From contig RSEF01000012.1 of assembly GCA_003993805.1 (NCBI GenBank), positions 1,512,993 to 1,576,992 of the forward strand: a DNA stretch of 64,000 bases, in the 5' to 3' direction. This document shows positions 50,201 to 64,000 of this stretch, piece after piece; positions within the stretch are counted from its first letter, which is position 1, and each line of letters begins with the position of its first letter. This stretch comes from Himantopus leucocephalus. Taxonomy: Eukaryota; Chordata; Aves; Charadriiformes; Recurvirostridae. The notes under the pieces are model-generated. The model made no database searches and was not told where the DNA came from. It was given only the letters and a program-made list of their open reading frames with translations. The position numbers and the translations under genes were made by a program.

Positions 50201-53200
50201 CATGGAACCTTTCCAAGTCTTTCAGTATCTTTGAAGTCTGAGTTGTCTCACTGTTCTCCCTTCTCCATTTCATAAGACCGGTAAGGGTTTGAGCATGATT
50301 ATGGAATGGGCAATCTAGAAAAAGCGCGGAGAGAGTATGTTTGGCAGCCTGCAGAGGCAGAGAGATAACAGGTATGACTCGCCTATGTGAGGCACACCAT
50401 TTGTCGTCTTTGTCACAGAGGCAGCGAAAAGAAGGTAGGAAAACACTTAGAAGTAACCTTGCACAGAAATATTTACAAGCAATTGCATAGTCTTACATTC
50501 TCACCAGCAATCCTTTTCTTCCACACATAGCTAAACCAACCTGCACTTATTAGATGTCCATGTGATTCTTTTGCCCTGGAGGTTTTGGCTATCTTTACAA
50601 CTGACCCATTCTTTACATTTAATAGAGTCAAATCACGTATGTAGGTATGGCGAGACGTGGGTGTCCTGACAGGAAGATTTGGCCTCACATGTCCCACCTC
50701 CAGTTATTTTTTTTTCTTTTTTTTACTCCAAGCATGTTATTACTGTCTGTGAGTCATTTCATTAATCTGGAGAGCAGGCTAGAAAACAAGTGAATAAACA
50801 CCCTGCTTCACAACCTTCTGTCTGCACTGTTTACTTCTCTGCTAATGAATGAACAGCTAAAAAACAGAATTATCGTAATTGGGGACATTCAAAGGGACAT
50901 TATCTCCTCTTTGTCAAGAGCTGCTGCCTGGGTCTGCCAGTGATTACACTACATGGTCAGACGACGGTCTCTGAATGTTCACTCCCAATGACAGCGTAAA
51001 TATGACACCGAGTCCAGGAAAAGAGTGGAAAGGAACATACATGCAAGTCAAAAACAAGAGCACAGGAGTCTTTTACATGACCACACCTTTCCTGTTAAAA
51101 AATTATTAAAAATAGGTGTGAGAAACATGAAACAGCTGTGATGCCTGTCTCCAGGAGCACAAGGTCGGATCTCTTATACACGCTGTGCTCGAACTCAGCA
51201 CATGCTCCGAGTTCTGCAGTTCACTCTGTGCGCATGGATAGGGCTCTTCATTTATCACGAATATGGCAGGCAGCTGTCTGAAATGTCCTACTCCCCCCTT
51301 CAGAGCTGTCAGAGAGATCCTATCTCCAGTGACATGAATAAAGATAGAAGATGAAGGCCTAAATGAGAAACAAATTACTGTAGTCTCAGTTTTGCTCTCC
51401 AATGCAGGAATTACAGGAATTCAAGGTCTAACTTCTGCCATCACGGAAGCCTGGGTTTTACTCTCCCTTGCAGTCCTACAGCTGCACAGACACAGATGAA
51501 CCGATGCTCAGTGCAGCCCACGCTTCATCCCGACTCCTTTCGGATTCACAGAATCAACCTTTTCTTGCCTCCCTTGAAAGCATATACACAGTTAAACCTT
51601 AGGACTATTATTTCAAACATGGTAAGGTGTTTAATAAGTCCCTTTCAACTTTCAAGGGCAGGAATATTGCACAGTTTCTTTATAAAACAAGTATTTAATG
51701 CCCACAGAAAGCATTCTAAATAACATTCAGATTACTATGAATTATTTTCAAAATAAGGCATGATGCTAAGTCTGCTTGTGCACTTTATATACTCTTTCCC
51801 CTTTGTTGTTACATATGCTCAGATTTTGGAATTTAGTATAACATTTATATTGCTGCACTTCAGTGCATAGTTGAACACACTCTTCTCTGATCTGCTTTCA
51901 AAGAGAATCTATTAATTTCTATATCAAGGAGGGCTGACGTTCAACTCCTGAGCTAAACATACAGTCCAACAGAACATAAAATTCAACATTTGGCCGCTCC
52001 CTGATTTCTTTTCCTGCTCCCACTGTACAATGGGACAGCAGCTCATACGTCTCTCCATCATGTGAGTGATGTATTTCCATTTTTGTGACAACAGGTCGCA
52101 CATGAGGTTTTGTCCCTGCCAGTTGTCACAGAGATGCCTCCCTGCCTAAAATATGAAATTGCTATGCACCTCCCTGTGTCCTTCCAGATGAGAATATGTT
52201 GTCCATGCTGTCTGGGCTGGACAGACAGACTGGACATCAGTGGTCTATGACATTGCCATAACACACTGACTTGTGTCACCTGGACTTCTCAGGACTTACA
52301 AAGACAGGCAGATGGCCTCCACACCTGCTTTGAGTCCTGACAACAAACATGCTGACATCTGTGTGGCTGGCAGAATTTCAGATCAAGAGTTAGTATTTTA
52401 CCAGGCTCCTGGCTAGCTTGTGACACACAAATCAACACAAAGGTAGGGTTCAGCACATAAAATACCCTTTCCCTAAACCCTCTGTAAGACTCTTTCAACA
52501 GAACATAGTTTTCTTCTTATAAATCCAATTGTATCAGGAAAAACAGAAAAAAATCTTGAGTATGACTTATGACTTGGTCAGCCAAGTGTTATGCATCACA
52601 GAGAGTCTATTTTCCCCCTCATCTGCCACATACTGCAGCAGACCACAGGGGCACAGGGCCGCTAGTAACTCTGGCTGGAGGACCATGTTCTCGCATCCAG
52701 GCGCTGCGAGCACAAGAGGTCCAGCCCTCAGAGCAGACGCACTGCTCACTCCTGCTCACCATTCATATTACAGGACAGGTTCCCATTCCATGCCTATACC
52801 TCCTCTCCTCCGACACATGCCTATTAGGACTGGACCTACTCTCAGGGAGAGGATGAGAGGACATGATCTGCCAGGCAGCTTTCCACAAAACTAAAGTTTC
52901 CTATAGAGCTGAGGTACAGATACTAAGCAATACAGACAGACAGACAACTAACTCTGTGTCCTTTTAGCTGACCTGCCATGCCTCATCTGCATGTGTAGAA
53001 CAACACAGGCAATTCCAGCTAGAGCTCTTCCCCACTGCTTCTCTCCTCCTCTTCTTTGGACTAAGCAATGTCCAGTGGCAGATGGGAAAGATGACAGAGA
53101 CATGAAAACACACAACATTTACTGGCAGTGAGAACCTTACGTTAATGATGCAGTGGGAAGAAAAAAAGGTGAATTTGACAACAAAAGCTCAGACTAAATT

Positions 53201-56200
53201 TTTTGAGGCTTCACACCAGACTATATCTCTCTTCATATGTAAACACGTATTTGATTTGCACTTCTGAATTGAAAGCATTTAGGCCACAACACTTGAAATA
53301 CTTCCACGTGTACTTAACTTTGGGATATATAACTTCAAAGACGTAAGCACACAAAGTCACTCTTGACATGGAAATCATTGTCATACAAACAGAAGACTAG
53401 TATGTCTTTTTTTTAAAAAAAAAAATCTCACTTTGGCAGGATGATATTTCTGACTAGTAGAAATGTGATTTAAATTTCACCTTTCACATATGCAGTAGTT
53501 AATTCTAAGCTATAATCAAGCAAACTCAAGGTTTTCAGTTGCCTAGATAAGACTAATAAGATTCTTCCACATTGTTACTTCAACATATGCAATCATACAT
53601 AGCACACAAATATCAGCTTTCTTTTTAACTAATATGAACTTTTTAAACTTTCACTGGAAATAATTTTCTGAAGTTGGGAACAAAATCTGCTGCAAAGGGT
53701 AATACACAATCTCAGGAATTCTACAAAGAAAAGTTTCAGGCTCAAAGGAAATGCTTTAAAATTAGTTTGCTTAGTACAGACCACCACCACCATTTAGAAC
53801 ACCACCACCATACAGAAACAAAGCAACTCTTTATATTAGACCAAAGTTATGGGAAGGAGCTTTAATGCACGTGTGTGTGAATGACTGTAGATATGCTATG
53901 AAAGCAAACAGTATTAACAAATGAAAGTAATCGCTTATCATTTCTGAGTTCCTGTTAGCCAGGCATATAATTGCTGTAACTTGGGATGACGGAAGCTTCA
54001 AGTGACAGCACCAGATGCCTTATGACACAGAGTCGTGTACTTTTGGAGCTAATGATTGCTTACTCGATAGTTGTTCCAGGATCCTCAAGGAACAGCTTAG
54101 AAACTGACTTTGTGCAGGAATGACAAATTAATCGAGAAAACATTTGATAGCTCTACCGAGTGCCAGCCAAGGTTTGAGCTCGATGCAGAGAATCTATTAC
54201 GAAACAAGGAGGCAGACCTAGCTGAGTCATTTTAAATCAGGAAATTCAATTCCTTCCTACTCCTCAGATTTTAAATATCCTATAGCAGAAAGCTTCAATA
54301 GGATTTTTTTTTTAAGTTTAGAGAAGAAAATGAAATACTGCAGTCAAGTCTCTCTAAAGGAAGTACTCATGACTTCCAAAAAGCATAAAATACATCAGTC
54401 TAACAAAATTAAGGAGAAGAAAATCAAAGGATGAAAAGGAAGATAACTAGTCCATCTCATTTTACTCTTTGTAGTTAAATGAAGTATTCCACACAAAGAC
54501 TTAAAAGCCAGGAGGAGGAAATAAAAGTATTTCTGCTCTAAGTGGCTACGTCTCAGTGAGATAATGTACAACCTGCACCAAGAGATTTTGGAATAACAGT
54601 TCTATGACCCAGGGCACTACCATGGTGCTTTACAGAGCTGATTGGAAAAAGGTTTATAATCCATGGGAAATGGGATTTTAAAGTGACATTTTCCTAAGAA
54701 ATTTAAACATGTTTATTCTGAATAAAGCTGAGAAACAGCAAAGGTTAAGACATCCTGTGCAGGAGTTGAAAGGGCTGATGGCTCTACTTACACCCCCCAT
54801 TCACCACAGCACCTCGGGTATGAGAAACGATAATGGAGGAAGCGCATCAACCTCTGGGAGGAGTCTCAGTGAGGCAAGGATGGCAGAGCTGCTCTCCACG
54901 CCATCATGCAGGGGACTGCTATGACTCTGGAGGGAGAGCGGCATTTGGGTTATCTCTAAAGGAGGCACTCACAAATCTTGGAGAGTATACCCACAGCCCA
55001 TTCTCAAACAGTAAGAAAAAGTATTAAGTTGTAGTTGGGTTCATTTCTTTCCGGAGGTCTTCTATTACCCTCAGAGGGGTATCTTTCCTACTATTACCCA
55101 ACTGCTTGGAACTTTCCTCCTTAGCATTTTACATACAATGTAGTTTCTTGTTTCCTGCCAGATAGTGGGATTCCTTGAAAATCTTCCAATACTTTACACC
55201 ACTAAAAGAAGTTCAGAAATAAGAGAATAGGTGGTACAACTGTAATTAAGCCAAAAAAAGAAAAAAACACTGCATCATGGAAGGTTAGCTTTAACACAAC
55301 TAATTAGATTTTTACTCAAGACAAGCGTCAAACACACAGTGATGAAGTGCAAGATAGAAATGTAAACTCTCTGAAAGCAAAAAAGAAAGGTAACTTCACC
55401 TTGACAAGGTTTCTGCAGGCAGAAAGGGAGCTCACTCAGGCAACTTAGGGACAACAGAATTTAATCTGCAAAACATATTTGTTCAGTTTGCCCCCTAAAA
55501 CTTGCCCCCTAAAAAAGGGTCATTTATTTGGTATACTAACAGCATTTACTCAAAAGTCTCATTTATAAACATCAAGCTGAGCCTTGCTTTAGACTACGTC
55601 AGAAAAAAAATGGAGTCTGTATTGTGTATTTATCTTTAGGGAAACATAATTATTTCTGAATTCAGGAACTGCTCTGGGTTGGAGCAGCAGCTAATATCCT
55701 AACCAGAAATTCCTTGATCATTACTCAAGTGGTAGCATTTTTATTTTAAAAAACCTCAGTCCTCCTCCCCCACCAGTATTTCTCTTCTAACACATTTCAT
55801 TCTAATTTTAGTCTTTTGAGAAGTTTCTTTTCCAGATCAACCCACTCTTTTTCACATTTAAATAATTTTCAGTTTTTTTAAAGAGCTCAGCTTTAGCAGG
55901 TGTTTCAGTAGCTAAGCAATAAGAAATCTCTTGAGAACATCTTCCATATTTCCCAAATGGATTAGCCTGGAAGTTTTGGGAGAGCAGTATTAGACAAAAT
56001 AACCTTGCCATTTAATTTCAAAACTGGAATAAAAGTCCTAAGACAAAAAAGACAAAAAGACACACCCCCAAAAAGAAGCACTTATGCTCACTGTTACCAA
56101 ATAAAGAAGGTGCAATAAGAAACAGTTGTTACTGTAGCAATACCGGTAATTAACTTTAATGCAGTAAAATCCAACAGAAATAAATTTAGAAGCTTAACAT

Positions 56201-58779
56201 GGAAAAAAATGATGCAACTCCTCTTTTTTTTTTTTTAATTATTCAGCTTCAGTGCAGCCCCATAACCAGGAACACCAAAGGTTTGCAACCATGGGACAAA
56301 ATAAGTACATTTCAGTGGCTAGCAGTGGAAAAAACCCAGCATGTTGTCAAAGCAGCAGAGACTTTACTAGTAATTTGGGCCTGCAGCCCTACACAGCTAA
56401 AACATGTTTATTATCAGATCCAGAAGCTGAACTGTATACCATCTTCAGGTACCACCCCTCCTCAGACAAAAGATAGGCTGGCCCTTCATGTCACCTCCAG
56501 CTATTTGAAAGCTGCATTTTTTCCCTCTTTTGGTGCCTGGAAGCTAAAAACACCACCGTATGTTTCAGCAATTGCTCCTTTTTGCAGTCTCAAGTAGTAT
56601 GAGGAAACCCACTGACAATGATGCCTCTGTGCCTTTATGCAGTTAGAGCAGACCTATGAGGTGTTGGCACCTGGTAGATTCATGAGGCAAGAAAATTTGA
56701 AATAAAGTTAATGCTAGGCATCATCTACAGATTTACCAATACAGGTGTTCATCTACAGTCACAGGGTTATCTTCCACATTTCCCTAGAGTGCAGGAACAT
56801 CCTCCTCCTCCAGTGGTAAAAAGGGCTACTAAAAAGTTGAATTTATCCTGCTCCGTCAGAGGTAGCACCTGCAGTAAAAAAATAAGTTGGAGTAGAATAC
56901 AACAGCAAACATTTCTTATCTTACTCTTCAACATGACATATCATCCTCTGTTTCTACTCCCTTTTGCCCCATTAAATTCTTCTAACCACACAGACTAAAA
57001 AAATAATCCTATTTTAAAGCTGTACTTAATACTCAAAAAGCATTTTCTTACCTAGTGGAAAGATTTCAGGGAAACATTTCTACAGCAAATGTTATTACCG
57101 AGGATTGCTCTAGCCTCAATTTTCCAGATGTGAGATGCGTTTAAGTATGTACCTGAAGTAAACTTGCTTGGTAGCTTGCAAGAATATTTAACAATACGTT
57201 TTTTCTTTGAGGTTTTGAGTATGTGTTCTCTGTCTTGCAAGTTTACTGTCTTCATCCTGTTTAGGATCTCTAAAACGGAATTAAGTATGTTCATTCTCAG
57301 CTACGCCAGCCCAGTACTGAGAGCAGCCATGTGAAGAGGGGAAATACTGGAACCTAGGAAGAAGAGAATTCTGGTATTGTTATAAAAAACTCTCCAAAGC
57401 ACGTACTACTGGAAGAAAGGAGTTCTCCCACATGTAAATTCATTCCCTGCTTGCCTTCACTCCCTTTGTCCCTGTGGTTTGTTAGTGAGTGCGAGAGGGC
57501 ACTGGTGAATGAGCTGGGGTTCATCCTCAAGGACAAGTTTTCCCCCCATTAAGTACAGCTGAGCTGGCTTCCATGGCTGGCTTCGTCCTTAGGCTGAGCA
57601 TGCAAACCTATCAAAGCAGCTGGACACAGACTGACACCTCTCCCCTACCTTTAACACAGGTTTAAAACATGTACTTATGATTACGTGCAAGTAATTAAAA
57701 GCTTTAGTTCTCCCCTCCTCACTAAATCTTCCTTTTCTCAAAAGCGCCTTTGTCTAAACATGGGCTAAGTAAAGTCTGACTTGAAAAGAGGACGGGAAAT
57801 TAGATCAAACTGGGTATGTAGCATTCTCATTATCCCTCATGTCAGGCGAGTCAGAAGCAGTTACATAATTGGGGCTCTAGACTCTAGGCAGTGAAGTGTT
57901 AAGAGAGAAAAGCAATCCCAGGACTGCACGCTGGGTTTTGACAAATAGAAAAACACAGAAGTAGGCCAAGAGCTTCCCATTAATGTTAGTTTTTAATTGT
58001 ACCATGTCAAAAAAAGGTTCATCATACGGCACATGTGGTCAAAGAGGTAAGGAAGCATGTAGTGCAAGAAATGGAAAAGTGAGAGGGAATTTTATCTGTG
58101 CTTGTGTACACACTTGTGTGTGAATCAGAGAAAGTCCACTTGCGAGTGAGCAAGAACGCGTGTGTATGAGGAGTACAGTGCAGAGAAATACAAGGGGAGG
58201 CAGCGGCCCATAAGCAATTGCTATGAAAAGGAATGGGGGTGGGGAATTGTGCACGGTCCTTTTTTAGCTTCTGCTGTAAAAAATAAATAGACCTTTTAAT
58301 CTGTGTTCTCCTTGAAGCCTTCTCTATTGACCATTCATTTCTTCTTTCCCTTCCCAGCTCTTTACCTCCTCTATATGGCTGATGAATATGCAAATGCATA
58401 ATCAGTTCTATAATAGCCTATCCTTTCTAAAAACAGGCTATAAATTTGGATCCTAAGCAGCAGGTTCTAAAGAGACTATTATACTATATGGCTGGGGGAA
58501 GAGGCAAGACCAAAATACCACCACTAGCACACCAAAGCTCTTTATAAAGTGTGTGAATGCAGCTAGAAGGCGGGCCCTTCACATAACAGAGAGCTAGCAG
58601 CCAGAAAGGAAAGATCTTCTGCACAATGCACACATGAATCTCATCGCAGGCTCCTGCGGGGCACAGCGCACGTGCTAGCAACAGGCAGCGCTCCCCGCAG
58701 CCTTCCGCAAGAACACTAACGCGACACAGACCCCGAGAGCCCGTAGGTTTTAGTTTTAACTGATGCCAGCTACCGGAAT

Positions 58780-59030
58780 TGTGGGAGCTCCGGGGAAAGC
58801 CCGGTGACCTCGACGGTGCAGGGGATGCCGCGGTGGCCGGCGGCAGCCCGCGGTGGCCGGCGGCTCTGCAGGGCGGCGCGGCGGGCAGCAGGTGGCGCGG
58901 CGGAGCCGGGGCGGGCGGGCTGCGCCGCCGGCGCCCGCAGAGCGGTACCCGTGTGCCCGTAGAGACGCACCACCACCGCTGCTGGGGGAAGGTCTGCACC
59001 CCCGGCGAGGGGCCACAACAAGCGCAGCCC
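58780..59030. promoter_or_regulatory. Small orphan CpG island near the MAPKAPK3 3' end
   Basis: A compact block very rich in G, C and CpG, with AT-rich DNA to the left. It lies about 1.1 kb past the predicted MAPKAPK3 poly(A) site. It contains a 16-base unit, CGCGGTGGCCGGCGGC, repeated with a 20-base period at 58829 and 58849. Open frames on both strands (58484-58999 minus, 58756-59175 minus, 58779-59363 plus) are Ala/Pro/Arg-rich and match no family. A plus-strand transcript starting here would run antisense into MAPKAPK3 and meets a good donor, CAG|GTACGT, at 59491-59499. Promoter activity is inferred from composition only. Confidence 0.55.
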
Positions 59031-60164
59031 CCGAACCTGAGGGCTGGCAGATTCTCACAGCTCCGGCCGACTCAGACACGGCTAAAACAGGGCCAGGGCT
59101 CTTACACCCTGCTCCCGCTGCCTTACGGGAGGCAGCGGCGTTACAAGCAGGACAGCAGTTGGAGGCTCCACACATTGCACGTCAGCTGCTTCCCAGCTCC
59201 CGAGGAGTCGCCTCCTTTCTTCTGCAAAATAAGCACAAACGCTTCTGTACAATACTTGCATACACTTCCACGTCTGCCATTTTCAGGCCCTCCTCAGGTT
59301 CCCGCCAGGCTTTACAGTATTCCTGGGTGTTGTCGCTGCAGGGTAGAACGCAAGATCTATTAGTCCAAATTTAGTGAGATGGTATTGTCCTACTATACAG
59401 GGACTGAAAGCTGAAGGTGCTGCACCCAAGCGCATCAGTTCATCACCCCAGGTTCTGAACTGCAGTTCCCCATGGAAAACTACTCAGGAACAGGTACGTG
59501 TCTTCAACCTCCAGACTGAACTGACAAGCAAGAAGGCGCCAGCTAGAAACTGAGAGTTCCTGCTCAAACTCTGGGCAAGACAGAAGCCAAACCGTGGGTT
59601 GCAACAGTTTCAATACCGCTCTACCCACGGCAGCCAGGAGATCACCACCTTATACACAGGTTGCCCTATTAACTGGGATAGTGGGAGCATGTGTCACCCT
59701 GATGGGGCACAGAGGTGGGAAGGTAGGAATGATGCACATATAGCACCCTCAAAAAATTTGGATAAAAGGGACAGAAACTTGGATTTGGCTCTAATCCCAA
59801 CTGCTGCACCCTGAACACATCACAACTCTTCATTTGTTATATTATCATTTACAGGTAGTGAATAATATTTGCATAATTCATAGGAGTAATATGATAAAAA
59901 AATACGTACAGGACATGCTATAATCATAGAGACACCTAGATAAAAACAAAATAATTTTATAATACATCTTTGCAGAGATTGGTATTTAAAAATAAACACT
60001 AATCTTAAAAAGATTGTAATCTTAAAAAGTGCTCAAAGTTGGGTAGCCTTTGAATACGGACACCATTGAACACTTTCCTTCTCCCTTTTCCCATCACCTT
60101 CAACACAGATGTACCTCGCAAAGCAATGCAAACTCTGCAACGTCTCAACAAACACAGGGATGAC

Positions 60165-61820
60165 AGGAAGAAGGAATGTTGTAACACGATTTATTAAAAT
60201 CAGTTTATAAAACCCTAGGACCAGGTCACAAAGAAGAATGGAGGTCTCGTCCAACACTTTGAAGATGGGAACAGTGCTCCCCAGACAAGGTCCAAAGCCT
60301 CGAGCTGATCTTTGTTGGAGGTAACAATATCTATGCGGCCATCAGATTTGACAATTCAGATCCTCTCTGGAGCCTTGTTTTCCTTTTTGTCTTTTAGCTT
60401 TCTTCCGAGCCTATTAACACACCAGTACTCTGTGTGCCTACCACAAAGTAGTTTTTGCCTGCATCGCTGGAAGCACATAATTTTCANAAACAGGACTCAG
60501 CACAAAAGCACATCCTAGAATTACTAAAAAAAAAAAAAAAACCAAACCCAAAAGGCAGCGAGAGGAAATATTTTGATAACAAAGTAGAACAAATTCGCAA
60601 ACCAAAGCTAGGATCCCATAAAAAAAAACAATTGAGAATAGGAAAAAAAACAATACTTACAGGTAATCTCCCTTAGGTGGTGAAAATCTTTGGATCCAGA
60701 AACACCGACAAAACACTGCAAATTAAGTAGCATCCTCCCCCTCCCTGACCTCAGGAAACAAACCAACCCCAGCACCCCAAAATTTGCTATGATCATCATA
60801 GCTTAGGCACCGGATCTGGAGATAATTACCAGAAGGGATGCTGGCAGACACCAGGGTCCATTCAGAGAACATGCATTTGCCACTTCTTCCCGAATTTCAG
60901 AAGCCTCTCTTCTAGAGCAGTCTCTTGTATACAATCGCACGTCCAGTTGCACGCCCTAGAGGTCGTGGATCCAAGAGGAACAGCAACATTCTCTGCAGGA
61001 TACTTTCAACTAATTAAATCCTTATTAAAACTCTTCACATAAAGTACCATTTGAATTAAAAACATTATAAGAGAGGGATCTGACAGTGGCATAGACACAA
61101 CATAATGATTACAGTTTAGAAGACTTACATGTTATTAAACGAGAATGCATGACAAATTCAAATCTTCACATGAGACTACAGGAAGACTTTAATGGAAACG
61201 TACGGATGCTCTTTTCTGTAACAGGAATAACTATTTACTGTTTAGGTGATATTCTGTAACTATAGGAGGTAAGTTTGGAAATATTGACTATTACCAGTTC
61301 TAACATGAAATGCTGTCCAGATGCATTCGTAATAGAACTGCACCTGTGCTACTCACATAAAGAGCAGTGACATTTTTTCCTTTCTCAGAACTCATGTTTG
61401 AACTACTAAAAAACTCCTAGCAGAACAGTTGGCATTTTTTCTATTCCCAAGTTTAAACCGGTAGCAGAAGTTACTCCTGTAGATGGCTGTTAAAGCCTTA
61501 GTGCATTAGTATGCTGAGACTGCCTCCTGTTCTCTCCCCTCATTCAATACAGTTAAAGCCAAAACAAAAACCCGTAACATTTCTGGTATTACTGTACCTT
61601 CCCTAGCAATATGCAACAGAATCATGTCATATACATCAGCCTTTAAAAGCAAAGTCTTGATTCAAGTTATAAAAACGTAATCTTTCACACTGCTCCCTCT
61701 TTGCAGGATAGCTTCTTCACAGTCTCACTGCCTTTGTGGTACAGACTGAGTTGATCATACTGATTTTAAATTGTTCCTTTTAATTTTTACCCTCCACCCA
61801 CATGTCCTTGGTTTCTCTTC
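60165..61820 (-). other. MAPKAPK3: Probable MAPKAPK3 3' UTR
   Basis: This is the sequence between the MAPKAPK3 stop codon and the proposed poly(A) site, with no recognisable gene of its own. It holds A-rich runs at about 60525-60542 and an isolated N at 60487. The extent rests on the poly(A) signal alone; a shorter UTR using an ATTAAA variant is possible. Confidence 0.5.
60190..60195 (-). terminator. MAPKAPK3: AATAAA poly(A) signal, probable end of MAPKAPK3
   Basis: AATAAA on the minus strand, with a T/GT-rich downstream element (TGTGTTTGTTG, near 60147-60158). This is the usual layout of a cleavage site. It is the first exact AATAAA that I found downstream of the MAPKAPK3 stop, which would give a 3' UTR of about 1.65 kb. 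ATTAAA variants occur closer, near 61188 and 61778. Confidence 0.55.
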
Positions 61821-61979
61821 TCATTGGTTATTGCACCCTGGGGCTGCAGAAGAGGTGCCTGCCTGCTTCTGCTTCTTACGGCGTTTGTTCAGGAGGCGGT
61901 TGTTGGATGTTTTCAAGTCTTTGATTTTCACCTGATCATAGTCCACCCTCATGGTAGCCAAAGCGCTGGTCATCTCCTC
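61821..61979 (-). CDS. MAPKAPK3: MAPKAPK3 last coding exon (C-terminal regulatory tail)
   Basis: Read on the minus strand, the exon encodes 52 residues from EEMTSALATM to PGCNNQ and a TGA stop at 61821-61823. The acceptor is TTTCAG at 61985-61980. MAPKAPK3 (MK3) is a serine/threonine kinase activated by p38 MAP kinases in stress signalling. The exon carries the segment MTSALATMRV, equivalent to the MK2 nuclear export signal. It then carries the basic run NNRLLNKRRKKQKQ, which serves as p38 docking motif and nuclear localisation signal in this family. The VKIKDLKTSNNRLLNKRRKK stretch and the GCNNQ end are specific to MK3; MK2 ends differently, in ALEAAALAH. Compared with the human tail as I recall it, there is an extra KQ after KRRKK. 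The kinase domain lies off the window to the right. Confidence 0.96.
   Translation of the reverse strand, partial: EEMTSALATMRVDYDQVKIKDLKTSNNRLLNKRRKKQKQAGTSSAAPGCNNQ

Positions 61980-64000
<2,021 letters not shown>

Larger units (their letters stand above)
37741..58779. other. Long intergenic DNA, no gene seen
   Basis: About 21 kb with no recognisable coding exon, RNA gene or clear LINE. It holds simple repeats and one probable assembly duplication. The largest open frames (44905-45234 plus, 52529-52894 plus, 56199-56597 plus, 58022-58399 minus) have no known domain, no convincing splice context and no CpG-island start. I treat them as chance. Diverged repeats may have been missed. Confidence 0.65.

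Noticed and set aside
56199..56597. 132-residue open frame on the plus strand
   Set aside because: It begins near a poly-T tract, has no family resemblance and no promoter or splice support.
58484..59363. Overlapping open frames in the 58.8 kb island
   Set aside because: Present on both strands with Ala/Pro/Arg-rich content, as expected for a CpG island and not for a gene.
60257..60340. Protein-like minus-strand peptide containing IDIVTSNKDQLEALDLVWG
   Set aside because: It looked like a possible pseudogene, but I recognise no family, and it lies within the probable MAPKAPK3 3' UTR near the poly(A) signal.

Overview
This window looks like avian genomic DNA. It carries several CR1 LINEs, one of which ends in the octamer-type ATTCTATG repeats typical of CR1. 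Interspersed repeats are sparse, introns and intergenic DNA are large, and there are sharp CpG islands. Only two protein-coding genes can be supported, both on the minus strand and both partial. The first coding exon of DOCK3 lies at 9001-9037. The last two coding exons of MAPKAPK3 lie at 63466-63546 and 61821-61979. In mammals MAPKAPK3 sits directly upstream of DOCK3 in the same orientation (human 3p21), so this order is conserved synteny. The species cannot be named from the sequence alone.

Layout. 1-9000 is the start of DOCK3 intron 1, with a 373-N gap just inside the 5' splice site. 8883-9780 is the DOCK3 CpG-island promoter and 5' UTR. 9781 to about 60165 is an intergenic stretch of about 50 kb with no supportable protein gene. 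It holds five CR1 copies of different ages, simple repeats and two small orphan CpG islands (about 15640-15860 and 58780-59030). About 60165-61820 is the probable MAPKAPK3 3' UTR with an AATAAA signal. 61821-64000 is the 3' end of MAPKAPK3.

Function. MAPKAPK3 (MK3) is a p38-activated serine/threonine kinase; the part seen here is its C-terminal regulatory tail, with the nuclear export segment and the basic p38-docking/NLS segment. DOCK3 (MOCA) is a mainly neuronal Rac guanine-nucleotide exchange factor; only its first 12 residues are here. Nothing suggests the two genes act together; they are neighbours.

Assembly quality needs care. Six places show a near-identical direct repeat of 38-118 bases split by a single N, which look like unmerged contig ends and not real duplications. 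Five more isolated Ns and two longer gaps (8510-8882 and 23855-23954) are present. I found no convincing novel biological system. The best leads are the two orphan CpG islands, especially the one at 15.7 kb with a composite ETS/CRE promoter motif.
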